Origin: UBA2259 sp964543485
GTDB lineage: Bacteria; Patescibacteriota; Dojkabacteria; SC72
Direction of reading: 5' to 3'
Length of the DNA: 64,000 bases
Assembly (NCBI GenBank): GCA_964543485.1
Contig: CAZIYI010000002.1
Span: forward strand, 57,425 to 121,424
Shown here: in pieces, positions 8,495-17,896 of the stretch
How positions within the stretch are numbered: the first letter of the stretch is position 1
How the letters are laid out: each line of letters opens with the position of its first letter
Position numbers and translations under genes: made by a program
The notes under the pieces: model-generated
What the model was told of the DNA's origin: nothing
The model's input: only the letters and a program-made list of their open reading frames with translations
Database searches by the model: none

Positions 8495-9965
8495 CCCCCT
8501 CATCTAATCGGTCCTGTGCAGTAGCGTAAAGCGTCATTAGTACATCACCTTTCTCTACTTTGTCTCCAGGCATCTTGTCTACATATATACCCGCCTCTTT
8601 TATCCTTGGTGTCCCCAATGATCTCGCAATCTCTACTACTTCTCTGGTACATATATTTTTAACTACACCTGATTTAGTTGCTTTAATCTGATATTTTAAT
8701 TCTCCTGGTTTTAAATCTTTTGCTTTAACTATTTTCTTTGCTCCCTGTTGCGTAGCTATATCCCAGAATTTCTTTAGGGCTTTGCCTGAATCTAGAATAT
8801 CTTGAGCAAATTTCTTACCCGTACCCTTCTTTGCCTTCCCTACTCCTTCAAAAATCTCACTTGCCATAGATAGGACAGTTTCCTCTAACTCTTCGGAACG
8901 TTTCTCATCCCTTTCCAAAACCTTTAAACACTCTTTCATTTCAAGTACGGGACCAACCCCATTACCATCTGGACCCTTTACTACTCTTTTATGTGTTACA
9001 CACTTAATATCAAATTTATGAAATAGTTTCTCAAACTCTCTTTTCAAAAATTCTAAATCATCCGGCTTCTCTATTTTAGTACCTTTACCATATGGCAAAT
9101 CAATCAATACAAAAGATGACCCCATGGCTATTTTTTTAGCAACAATACTTACTAATACCTTCTGGAATTCTTGTACTCTAAGAGATCTCTCAACATTGAT
9201 GATTTCATCGTCAGCTGGGGCTAAATACAATGCTCCACCCCATACCATACATGCCCCAACCTTTTCAACTACCTTGTATACTTGCTCTTTATCTAAAGCC
9301 ACTGGCATAACAGTCTCTAAAATATCCGTGGTACCAGCAGGAGAAGTAATGGCCCTAGTTGATGTATTAGGAACTACCAAGCCACCAGCAGCTAATATCG
9401 GAACTAGTATTGGGGTAATACCTTTGCCAGCAGTACCACCAATGGAGTGTTTATCAACTACAAGACCTTTATTGTTTCTAATATATTTAAAATCTAAAAT
9501 CTCTCCAGATTCGGCCATACCCTTAGTCATCGAATATATCTCATCTTCAGTAAAGCCCGGATTAAAGAAAGTAGATACAAAAAAGGCAATTTCTGTCTCC
9601 TTAAGCTTCCTTGAGCCAATATCTCTCATAATTGAGAGAAGTTCCTGTTCATTCAACCTCTGACCAGACAATTTTTTTCTAATAGCATCAAGTGCATCAC
9701 TGGTAGAAGGTATATCTAAAAGCAATCTCCTACCCTCTGGGATATGATATTCCTCATAGATCTCCTCATAGAGACCTACATTCCCGACAGTCACCTTGGT
9801 ATCAGTAATTATAACTTTTACGTAAAGCTCAACATCCCTATACCCTAGTAAAACTATATCCCCCTCCTTAATGCCAAGCTCTTCCGCATCCTTCTGGTTG
9901 AGTACAACGAACAGTTCTTTGCCCGCTCCTAGATCAAGTTTTTTACCCTTTAGATATAGTGCCAT
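8457..9965 (-). CDS. AMP phosphorylase (archaeal-type, thymidine phosphorylase superfamily)
   Basis: 502 residues, longer than bacterial DeoA because of an N-terminal beta domain (about 1-85) as in archaeal AMP phosphorylases. The nucleoside phosphorylase core follows, with VDKHSIGGTAGKG, TSTRAITSPAGTTDILE and WGGALYLAPADD. The family converts AMP and phosphate to adenine and ribose-1,5-bisphosphate. The next gene encodes the matching isomerase, which supports this assignment over thymidine phosphorylase. RubisCO, the third enzyme of the pathway, is not in the window. It overlaps the convergent transglutaminase-like gene at its 3' end. Confidence 0.9.
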   Translation of the reverse strand: MALYLKGKKLDLGAGKELFVVLNQKDAEELGIKEGDIVLLGYRDVELYVKVIITDTKVTVGNVGLYEEIYEEYHIPEGRRLLLDIPSTSDALDAIRKKLSGQRLNEQELLSIMRDIGSRKLKETEIAFFVSTFFNPGFTEDEIYSMTKGMAESGEILDFKYIRNNKGLVVDKHSIGGTAGKGITPILVPILAAGGLVVPNTSTRAITSPAGTTDILETVMPVALDKEQVYKVVEKVGACMVWGGALYLAPADDEIINVERSLRVQEFQKVLVSIVAKKIAMGSSFVLIDLPYGKGTKIEKPDDLEFLKREFEKLFHKFDIKCVTHKRVVKGPDGNGVGPVLEMKECLKVLERDEKRSEELEETVLSMASEIFEGVGKAKKGTGKKFAQDILDSGKALKKFWDIATQQGAKKIVKAKDLKPGELKYQIKATKSGVVKNICTREVVEIARSLGTPRIKEAGIYVDKMPGDKVEKGDVLMTLYATAQDRLDEGVKAIDLEKLYEF

Positions 9966-9985
9966 AATTTTTCGTTTTTAATATA

Positions 9986-10927
9986 TTAATCAAAAAGCCA
10001 AGTATATTTACTCTTAACTATACCAGCAATCTCCTCTGGTTTAATAATACCAAATTCGGTCATAAATCCAGAAATCAATTTACTATCAATAATCTCAAAG
10101 GCAGGGTTAAACATCTTAATACCTTTAGGTGCATCATGCCACAATTCATGATCCTCACGAATTTCTATAGATATATCCCTATGAGTAACTTCGGGATTTA
10201 TCTTCAAAAGTGGTGAAACAATATATACTGGGGTACTTGAATAGTTCGCAGCAACAGCAATTCCCCAGCTTCCTATCTTGTTAATACAGTAACCATCTAG
10301 AGTGATTTCATCACAACCCATAAACACTCCATCTATCGGAACAGAGCCCCTACCGATTGTAAACGACTCCGCTGCACTATCAGCAATCAAAGTAGTAGAA
10401 ATACCTGCCTCCAAAAGACTTTTCGCAGTTATTCTTCCCTGGAAACGAGGTCTAGTTTCTGTACATACTGCATCAAATGAGGACTTTCCTTGCGCAATCT
10501 CTTTTATTATACTTACAGCCGTAGATGAGTGACAATGAGTTAAAACATTTTCGAAATTTCTTACATAAGGAACACATAAATCAACAATAGCTCTCTTTGA
10601 ATCCGCAATCTTAAAAAGGTATTCATCACAGTACTCATTAAGTTGCTGTTTCATATCATTTAAAGAATGTAAATCAGAGAAATGCTGTTTAAATGAATGT
10701 GCTACATACTTGACTGCATTTCTTGCTAACGGCTCATTCAATCTTGCATTAGCCAATTTGTACCCGACTCTAACTAACTCTTTGTAAAACAGCTCCTTAT
10801 CTGTAATATTGGATTCCTCTATGAAAATCTTCATTCCCTCAACAGTAGCAATACCAACATTGGTCGCACCCTGAATGTTCAAATTTTGTATATCTTTTTC
10901 TATATCTAATATCTGTTTAACGCTCAT
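9986..10927 (-). CDS. Ribose-1,5-bisphosphate isomerase (eIF2B-like)
   Basis: 313 residues of the eIF2B alpha/beta/delta isomerase fold. Family signatures include TVETRPRFQGR-like CTETRPRFQGR, GCDEITLDG and KIGSWGIAVAA. The enzyme converts ribose-1,5-bisphosphate to ribulose-1,5-bisphosphate in the AMP pathway. The gene precedes AMP phosphorylase on the same strand with a 20 bp gap, so the two should be co-transcribed. It starts 1 bp after the stop of the upstream nuclease gene. Methylthioribose-1-phosphate isomerase is the main alternative, but the neighbour argues against it. Confidence 0.88.
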   Translation of the reverse strand: MSVKQILDIEKDIQNLNIQGATNVGIATVEGMKIFIEESNITDKELFYKELVRVGYKLANARLNEPLARNAVKYVAHSFKQHFSDLHSLNDMKQQLNEYCDEYLFKIADSKRAIVDLCVPYVRNFENVLTHCHSSTAVSIIKEIAQGKSSFDAVCTETRPRFQGRITAKSLLEAGISTTLIADSAAESFTIGRGSVPIDGVFMGCDEITLDGYCINKIGSWGIAVAANYSSTPVYIVSPLLKINPEVTHRDISIEIREDHELWHDAPKGIKMFNPAFEIIDSKLISGFMTEFGIIKPEEIAGIVKSKYTWLFD

Positions 10928-10928
10928 A

Positions 10929-12356
10929 TTACTTTAATTCATACTCTTCATTTAATTTAGGAATATCTACCTCAACACCAAGCTCTGCTTTAATATTGGT
11001 ACCAAAACCAATTGCAATCTCTTCATCCGCATGAACAATAAAGATCTTTTTAGGAGAGTGTCCAAAACCTCTTAACCAGTATCTTAAATCTCGTTGATCA
11101 CCATGGGCAGAGAAGCCACCTAATGTATGTATTTGAGCACGAACATCAAGTGTTTCTCCCATTACTCTAATCTCTTTTTCTCTGTCAACTATCTTTCTTC
11201 CAAGCGTACCCGCAACCTGATATCCAACAAAAATCATATGAGTTGATGGATTCTCAATATTATTCTTAATATGATGAACAATTCTTCCTCCAGTACACAT
11301 ACCACTACCGGCAATGATAATTACACCTCTTTTTGAAATTAATCTCTTAGATTCCTCAGATGAATCAGTTGTAACTAACCCATTAAAATGAAATGGGTCA
11401 TCACCTTTCTCAAGTAACCTTCTGGCATCTTCGTCATAGAAAGTAGGATACTGTTTAAATACCTCCGTTGCCTTAGAAGCCATGGGGCTATCAAGATACA
11501 CCTCTAGTCCCTCTAATATTTTGTTTTCTACAAATAGGTTCATCTCATACAAAATCTCTTGAGTTCTCTCTATAGCAAAAGATGGTATTAAAACATTACC
11601 ACCCTCCTCTTTAGCCAGTTTAAGTATTGATAGGAACTCTAATACCGTTTCATCTTTACTCTTGTGCAATCTATTACCGTATGTTGCCTCGCAAATTACA
11701 TAATCTGCCTCTCTAATTAAATCGGGATCTCTCACAATTCTCGCACCCGGCTGTCCTAAGTCACCAGAAAATACCAACTTCCTATCTCTACCCTCAGCAG
11801 TCTTTATCCAAAACTCAATCATTGCAGAACCAAGAATATGTCCAGCATCTCTCATTCTAAACTCTATCCCTTTATGAATATTTATAGATGAACCGTACGG
11901 ATATATCTCAAACTGTGCAAACATATCTTCAACATCCTCTTCCGAAAAAAGGGGCTTTCTTTGTTCAAACAAAGATCCCTCTGCAGCCAAATTCTGTCCA
12001 TCACTGCTCGTATTACTTCTAGCTTGCCATCTCTCATACTCTTCCTGCTGTAATTTTGCAGCATCTAAAAGCACTATTTTTGCTAAATCTCTAGTCGGTT
12101 GAGTACCAATTACCCTTCCCTTGAAACCCTGTTTCACTAATACAGGAATTCTTCCACTATGATCAAAATGGGCGTGTGTAAGAAAAACAGCATCAAGTTC
12201 AGAAGGATTAAACGGAAACGGTTCATAATTAAGTGCATCTATTTCATCTGGTCCTTGGAATGCACCACAATCAACTAAAAATTTAAAATCTCCAGTATCA
12301 ACAAAGTAGCAAGAACCTGTTACTGTTCTAGTGGCTCCACAGAATTTTAATTTCAT
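10929..12356 (-). CDS. Metallo-beta-lactamase/beta-CASP RNase (YSH1/CPSF-like)
   Basis: 475 residues. The MBL metal site is seen as THAHFDHSG near residue 60, with a further His in DAGHILGSA. The beta-CASP insertion follows, then GSGMCTGGRI and the late GFSAHGDQRDL motif. This COG1236-like arrangement is expected for an RNA endo- or exonuclease of the CPSF73 kind. It is not the bacterial RNase J type. It lies 1 bp upstream of the isomerase gene, probably in one transcript. Confidence 0.9.
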   Translation of the reverse strand: MKLKFCGATRTVTGSCYFVDTGDFKFLVDCGAFQGPDEIDALNYEPFPFNPSELDAVFLTHAHFDHSGRIPVLVKQGFKGRVIGTQPTRDLAKIVLLDAAKLQQEEYERWQARSNTSSDGQNLAAEGSLFEQRKPLFSEEDVEDMFAQFEIYPYGSSINIHKGIEFRMRDAGHILGSAMIEFWIKTAEGRDRKLVFSGDLGQPGARIVRDPDLIREADYVICEATYGNRLHKSKDETVLEFLSILKLAKEEGGNVLIPSFAIERTQEILYEMNLFVENKILEGLEVYLDSPMASKATEVFKQYPTFYDEDARRLLEKGDDPFHFNGLVTTDSSEESKRLISKRGVIIIAGSGMCTGGRIVHHIKNNIENPSTHMIFVGYQVAGTLGRKIVDREKEIRVMGETLDVRAQIHTLGGFSAHGDQRDLRYWLRGFGHSPKKIFIVHADEEIAIGFGTNIKAELGVEVDIPKLNEEYELK

Positions 12357-12390
12357 TTTGGGCAGTAGTATCCAAATTATTTATATCATA

Positions 12391-13809
12391 TTACAACATA
12401 TGCCTCGCTTCATCCAATAGCTTCTCCTTTGTATTCATCAAAGGGTCCTCTATGACAATATCTAATAGCTTTCTTAAAATATTTCCCATTTGAGGTCCTG
12501 GTTGAATCCCTATACTACTTAAATCTTCCCCCTTTATATCTAAATCTGAAATCTTAAGTGCCATATCCTTTGCCCTTACCTCAGAAATATGTTTCTGAAG
12601 TTGAGTAATCTCTTCTGGTTGGAATGGGCTCTTAGGATTTGATGTAGCATCCGCTATTCTTAATTTAAAAAGATCTTCAACATTATCCTCACCTACCCTA
12701 TTTAAAAATCTCCTAATTGCAGAATCACTCCACTGACTAAGCATAAGATTGTCCATCTCATCTTTGTTACCTTCCTGTTGTGCATGAGGGTAGTAAAACA
12801 TGTGATTTTTAACCAATATTTTAACCCTCTCAATCTCTTGTTTGGGGAATTTCATCCTTTTTAAAATATTCTCAACCATCTCTGTACCCATTACATCGTG
12901 ACCGTAGAAATGACCATTACCCATATCAGTTCTTGGCTTCGCAATATCGTGCAAAAGAGCAGCTAACTTAACACTGTCTTCTGCAAAGTCACAAGTTTTC
13001 AAACTATGCCAATATACATCATGAGCATGAAACAGCTTCTGTTCAACCCCATACCCCTCTAAAAGCTCAGGAAGAAATATATTAAGCAATCCAGTTTCTC
13101 TCATTAACTCAATCCCCTTAGATGGTTTAGATGAGTTAAGAAGCATCTTCATAAATTCATCTCGAATTCTTTCCATAGATACCTGTTTAGCAACAGGAAT
13201 ACACTCTTTAATTGCTTCGAAAGTGTCTCTCTCAATCTCGAAATCTAATTGAGAGCACAATCTACACGCCTTAAAAGCTCTAAGACCATCCTCTTTAAAT
13301 CTTTCTAAAGGAGTACCAACAGCTTTAATTAACTTCATATTTATATCCGTAATTCCTCCAAAAGGATCATATATCTCCCACTCTCTTTCCTCTACGTCTT
13401 CACCTAATTCTTCAGAAGAAAGATCTATAGCCATTGCATTTATTGTAAAATCTCTCCTCCCCAAATCCTTGTATACATCATTTACAAACTCAACCTTACT
13501 TGGCCATCTCCCATCTATATACTCCTCCTCACTTCTAAATGTTGTAACCTCTACTTCCATATTTTCTTTTTGAACATCAGGAACAAGCGCTATGACAGTA
13601 CCAAACTTAGCTCCAGTAGAAATTGCCTTAGGAAAAAGCTCTAGCATCTCATCAGGGAGAGCATTAGTTGCTAAGTCATAATCGTGTGGTTGTTTGCTCA
13701 TAGCGACATCTCGAATTGCACCACCCACAAGATATACATCATACCCCTCTTTGGAAAGGATTCTTGCAATCTTTAAAACATACGATGGAATTTTAAATTT
13801 CAATTTCAT
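12391..13809 (-). CDS. cca: CCA tRNA nucleotidyltransferase with HD domain
   Basis: 472 residues. The class II nucleotidyltransferase head shows VGGAIRDVAMSKQPHDYDLATNA, with the DYD metal-binding pair, and RRDFTINAMA. The RNA-binding neck and body follow, then an HD phosphohydrolase-like domain (SVKLAALLHDIAKPRT) at about 270-370. Two of the tRNAs in this window lack an encoded CCA, so the activity is needed. AGGAG lies 9 nt upstream of the ATG, a rare clear Shine-Dalgarno site here. Confidence 0.94.
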   Translation of the reverse strand: MKLKFKIPSYVLKIARILSKEGYDVYLVGGAIRDVAMSKQPHDYDLATNALPDEMLELFPKAISTGAKFGTVIALVPDVQKENMEVEVTTFRSEEEYIDGRWPSKVEFVNDVYKDLGRRDFTINAMAIDLSSEELGEDVEEREWEIYDPFGGITDINMKLIKAVGTPLERFKEDGLRAFKACRLCSQLDFEIERDTFEAIKECIPVAKQVSMERIRDEFMKMLLNSSKPSKGIELMRETGLLNIFLPELLEGYGVEQKLFHAHDVYWHSLKTCDFAEDSVKLAALLHDIAKPRTDMGNGHFYGHDVMGTEMVENILKRMKFPKQEIERVKILVKNHMFYYPHAQQEGNKDEMDNLMLSQWSDSAIRRFLNRVGEDNVEDLFKLRIADATSNPKSPFQPEEITQLQKHISEVRAKDMALKISDLDIKGEDLSSIGIQPGPQMGNILRKLLDIVIEDPLMNTKEKLLDEARHML

Positions 13810-13907
13810 ATTTTTATACTCCTATACATAGATAGTATCAAAGTATTGGATATTCAACAAGAAAAGAAATGTATATAGATACTTTAGAAGAGTATTGAAA
13901 ACCTAAT

Positions 13908-14762
13908 CTATTTACCTTTTGGCCAATCTTTAGTATCAATTTTGTTTAACTCAACACCCTTACTTAAAATACTAAATACTATTATCAAAAACATAATACC
14001 AACTACAAGAGATGCGAATATATCATACTGAGTTAATGTATATCCAATTACTTCGTAATATTTTACAGGAACAAAAAACATTACTAATGTAAGAAGCATT
14101 CCTACCAATCTAAACTCTGTCGGACCAAATAGACCAAAAGAGTACTTAAACTCATTTTGAACAAAATTAATCAACTCAACATGTAAAATCAATATTAAGT
14201 ATGCAATAGAGAACATTAAACCAATCTCAATTCTTACATAACCAGACAAGCCCAAGGCCAAACCAAATAGTAATGCAGACAACCCATCTATTACATGATC
14301 AATATAGTAACCGTAATTAGGTCTTGTCTTTTTTCTGTATCTTGCCAAACTACCATCAAAAGAATCTCCAAACCAATTAAGAATTAAACCCAATATTACA
14401 AGAATTAAATAATATCTATTAAAAAAACCAAGTATAAAACCAGCAGCAACTACGAAGTTAGCAAAAAAACCTAATCCAGTTAAAATATCTGAATTAACCC
14501 ACTTAGGAATTCTTGGGCATATATACTCCTTTGCCTTCTCCTCAATTTTCGCAGTAATGCCAGTATTAACAGCCGTATGCTCATCTCGCTTGTAATCAAT
14601 CTTAAATTTTCTAAGTTGATCCTTAATCTCTTCTTCCAATGTTTTGTTAAATCTCTTCTTAAGTGCCTCAATAAACTCATCTACAGAAGAAGAATCAAAA
14701 ATATTAAGAATTTGATTACTACTATACCCATTCTTTTTTTCATTACTGTTAAATCCAAACAT
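13908..14762 (-). CDS. CDP-alcohol phosphatidyltransferase family protein
   Basis: 284 residues. A soluble N-terminal region of about 85 residues precedes a multi-helix membrane domain. The signature D-x2-D-G-x2-A-R ... G-x3-D-x3-D is present as DSFDGSLAR and GYYIDHVID. The family transfers a phosphoalcohol from a CDP-linked donor to an acceptor alcohol in membrane lipid synthesis. The substrates cannot be read from sequence. It has no close operon partner. Confidence 0.9.
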   Translation of the reverse strand: MFGFNSNEKKNGYSSNQILNIFDSSSVDEFIEALKKRFNKTLEEEIKDQLRKFKIDYKRDEHTAVNTGITAKIEEKAKEYICPRIPKWVNSDILTGLGFFANFVVAAGFILGFFNRYYLILVILGLILNWFGDSFDGSLARYRKKTRPNYGYYIDHVIDGLSALLFGLALGLSGYVRIEIGLMFSIAYLILILHVELINFVQNEFKYSFGLFGPTEFRLVGMLLTLVMFFVPVKYYEVIGYTLTQYDIFASLVVGIMFLIIVFSILSKGVELNKIDTKDWPKGK

Positions 14763-14867
14763 ATATTGATAAATATATAAACTTAACTAGCTTAATATAT
14801 TACATACCCTTTCTTAATGCAATCTTTTATGATAACTTAATATTAAGGTAACCTTCTCAATTTTAAA

Positions 14868-15446
14868 ATGGAATTAAAAAAACCAAGCCCTTTGGGTGAG
14901 AAAAAAACAAATGGACATAGTGCTACAAGTAATATAATAAATAATAGTATAAGCAAACCATTTTTAAAAACGTATTTTCCTAAGATGTTTGGGGATAGAT
15001 TCAATGGCTATTTCCAAAATATAAAACTGTATGTATCTACACATAAGGAGAGGGTAATAAATATATCTTTAATTGTAATACCCCTACTCATCTTAGCAAT
15101 CGTATTCATAGTAATACTTTCATATACCAGGTCACACCCATATCGACTTGCAGAAAGCTTTATTGAACTAATTGAAATAAAAGATGTCGCCAATGCTTAT
15201 GAACTTACATCTGATGCTTACAAAGCAGTAACAACAGAAAAACAGTTTAAGAAGGTGGTTGATAATCTAAATACCGTAGATATATCAAACAGGAAAATAA
15301 AGAGTAAAAGGATAGAAACACTTAAAGATATTGGACAGTATGCATACATTAGATACAAGGTATCTGGCTCATATCTAGATTTAGTAATATACAATGATAC
15401 TCTAGATTGGAGTGTACACAGTATACAACTTAGTCCAATTAAATAA
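14868..15446 (+). CDS. Membrane-anchored protein of unknown function
   Basis: 192 residues. A polar N-terminus of about 60 residues is followed by one transmembrane helix (about 64-86). The extracytoplasmic domain of about 100 residues (AESFIELIEIKDVANAYELTSDAYKAV) resembles NTF2-like DUF4864/DUF4878 proteins in pattern. I do not recognise a specific family. It is divergent from the phosphatidyltransferase gene. Confidence 0.75.
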   Translation: MELKKPSPLGEKKTNGHSATSNIINNSISKPFLKTYFPKMFGDRFNGYFQNIKLYVSTHKERVINISLIVIPLLILAIVFIVILSYTRSHPYRLAESFIELIEIKDVANAYELTSDAYKAVTTEKQFKKVVDNLNTVDISNRKIKSKRIETLKDIGQYAYIRYKVSGSYLDLVIYNDTLDWSVHSIQLSPIK

Positions 15447-15574
15447 TCAATGGATAGTCTTGCTCCGAATGGCGGGACATACACGTCTGGACCCTATGTA
15501 AAATGAGAATGAGACAAAAGAGACAGTATAAAAAAGGGATTAACAAAATGTCATAGAAAAGATATATTTAATAT
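15447..15574. other. Intergenic region without recognisable gene
   Basis: 128 bp, somewhat more G-rich than its surroundings. It contains a TATAAA at about 15529, which may serve the hydrolase gene. No repeat, tRNA or terminator is evident. Confidence 0.4.
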
Positions 15575-16366
15575 ATGCCAATACTTAATCATAATAATGG
15601 AAATATCAATTACGACGTAAAGGGTGAAGGTGACCCTATTGTATTGATTCATGGCTTTGGACTAGATAGTAGAATATGGGGGAAACAAGTAGAAGAACTA
15701 TCTAAAACAAATAAAGTGATTACCTATGATATGAGAGGTTTCGGTAAGTCTTCACTTCCAAACGGGAAATATAGTCATACAGAAGATTTGCATCAGTTAC
15801 TAAAAGAGTTAAATATTCAAAAGGCTAAAATAGTTGGTCATTCTTTTGGTGGAGAAATTGCAACGGAGTATGCTTTAAAATATCCAAATGAAGTGAATAG
15901 CTTGGTTTTAATATCTCCATCTCTTCGAGGTGTAAAAGTAAACACAGGGGAATGGGAAGCTTATGTAGAATTGGGTAGAACAGGAGATATTGAAGGGTTA
16001 AGAAAAAGAATATTAGAAAATCCTACATTTAAAGACTTTAAAGAGGGTTCAAGAGAAATGGAATTGATAAAAGCAATAGTTAATGATTACTCTGGATTCC
16101 ATTTTATGAATAGAGATCCAAGTGAGATTATTGAAGGAAATCAAGAAATCAAGAATTTAACTTGCCCTGTTGAGATTATTGTTGGAGAAAGAGATGAGGA
16201 AGTACAAAAAGAAGTTGCTAAGAGATTTAAAGATGAGATTGGGGTAGAGGCAAGAGTTATTCCTAATTATGGACATATGGGAATCTTAGAGGAACCTCAG
16301 TTAATTGAGATTATTAAAGAGGATAGTAAGGAAGAATATCATAGTGAGACCTCGGTTACCATTTAA
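15575..16366 (+). CDS. Alpha/beta hydrolase
   Basis: 263 residues with an alpha/beta-hydrolase core. The oxyanion segment is VLIHGFGLDSRIW, the nucleophile elbow is VGHSFGGE (Ser about residue 91), and the catalytic His is in NYGHMGIL near 231. A late strand with VEIIVGERDEEV supplies the acid. The substrate is unknown; similar proteins are esterases, lipases or haloperoxidase-like. The gene is purine-rich on its coding strand compared with its neighbours, which could hint at transfer, but I cannot test that. It stands alone between a membrane protein and tRNA-Ser. Confidence 0.88.
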   Translation: MPILNHNNGNINYDVKGEGDPIVLIHGFGLDSRIWGKQVEELSKTNKVITYDMRGFGKSSLPNGKYSHTEDLHQLLKELNIQKAKIVGHSFGGEIATEYALKYPNEVNSLVLISPSLRGVKVNTGEWEAYVELGRTGDIEGLRKRILENPTFKDFKEGSREMELIKAIVNDYSGFHFMNRDPSEIIEGNQEIKNLTCPVEIIVGERDEEVQKEVAKRFKDEIGVEARVIPNYGHMGILEEPQLIEIIKEDSKEEYHSETSVTI

Positions 16367-16434
16367 TACAAACATTCTACTCCCATAAGGATTTTATCAG
16401 ATAGTGGACAGGTCTTGTTGGAACATGTCGAAAA

Positions 16435-16524
<90 letters not shown>

Positions 16525-16612
16525 AAATCTAAAGATTATATCACAAAATAATTACAATCTATCTCTTAATTTGACTATTAGTATACATATAACATATCAT
16601 TTCTTAGTATAT

Positions 16613-17818
16613 ATGAAACTAATAATTGCCCTAAAAAACATACTAATAGTATTTACTCTTTTAATACTCTTCACATATCCACTCTTCGCTAAAGAGTTAG
16701 ATTCGACCAATTACAAAATAGTAGGAGCTACTACAAAAGGGGGGGGATTAACTCAAACAACAGACGGAGATTACTCTGCTCTACTAGAAGTAGGAAGAAT
16801 ATCTAATAACCCAAGAAATTACTCTACTAGCTACAAACTCTACACTAGCCCTGAAGAAGCATTCCTACCAGCTGTACCAGAAGTATCATGCTTTGAAACT
16901 ACTACCTCTGGCTCTTCAAGCTGTACAACAGGACCAACCGAATTAAGCACAGGAGGAATGGTTGCAATATGTGGTCCAAGTGGATGTTACAACCAAGCAA
17001 GATTTGAAATAGATACCAATGCAAACCCAACAGACACACTGTACGCTGTAATGATTTCAACAGATAACTTTGTATCAGATATTAGATATATAGATGGAAA
17101 CAACTTTTGGCCAGAAAGTATATCAACACATAATTTAAGTGATTTCTTAACTAAAACAGATTGGGAAACACCAGATTTTAATATACAAGGATTACAATCA
17201 GGTACTACCTACTACATTAAAATATTTGCACTACATGGAGACTTTACTCAAACACAACCCGGACCAATTGTATCCGCAACTACATCTGCTGGCTCTGTTT
17301 TTTTTGATTTAGACATTGAAGATCAATACGGTATATCTGCAGAAACCTCTTCCCCCTACTCCATATCTTTTACAGGGGCTTACGAATTGATTGGTGGATC
17401 AGCACCTGTAACCGCAGAGGATAGGATATGGCTTGATGCAGGTACTAATTCAGAAGGAGGATTAGCAATAGTTACAAGAGGTTTAAATGGTGGTCTTAGA
17501 AGTAATACCACAGGTCAAACAATTACCTCTGCAACAGCAAATTTAAATTCCTCTTCTGATGGATTTGGTATTCAAAGTGAATATACCTCTCAAGACTCAT
17601 ATTCATATCTTGGTACTATCTCTGCTACTACCGATTACAGTGGAACTGGTAATAATGTAGGAATAATTGGTACTACAGCAACTAAAGTATATGAATCAAG
17701 CACCCCAATATTTAATGGAAGAATGGCATTAAAAGTAATAGCAAAACCGGGTACAAATAAAGCTGCAGCAACTGACTATCAGGAAACAATATATTTTGTC
17801 TTAATTCCAAGATTCTAG
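16613..17818 (+). CDS. Secreted beta-rich surface protein with FN3-like segment
   Basis: I place the start at the ATG at 16613, giving 401 residues with a signal peptide ending near LFA. A longer reading from 16415 would be translated through tRNA-Ser and is rejected. Residues about 200-245 look like the end of a fibronectin type III domain (LQSGTTYYIKIFA). A Gly/Ser/Thr-rich domain follows, and the protein ends in a beta-strand of the form DYQETIYFVLIPRF. It heads a cluster of surface proteins. The closing strand resembles that of the next gene product. Function is probably structural or adhesive. Confidence 0.8.
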   Translation: MKLIIALKNILIVFTLLILFTYPLFAKELDSTNYKIVGATTKGGGLTQTTDGDYSALLEVGRISNNPRNYSTSYKLYTSPEEAFLPAVPEVSCFETTTSGSSSCTTGPTELSTGGMVAICGPSGCYNQARFEIDTNANPTDTLYAVMISTDNFVSDIRYIDGNNFWPESISTHNLSDFLTKTDWETPDFNIQGLQSGTTYYIKIFALHGDFTQTQPGPIVSATTSAGSVFFDLDIEDQYGISAETSSPYSISFTGAYELIGGSAPVTAEDRIWLDAGTNSEGGLAIVTRGLNGGLRSNTTGQTITSATANLNSSSDGFGIQSEYTSQDSYSYLGTISATTDYSGTGNNVGIIGTTATKVYESSTPIFNGRMALKVIAKPGTNKAAATDYQETIYFVLIPRF

Positions 17819-17896
17819 CTATTGACAATGAAAAAAATTGTATGTAATCTCTAATATAGTAAAGATGATAGTAATTAAATTATTACGCTGCCCTTC

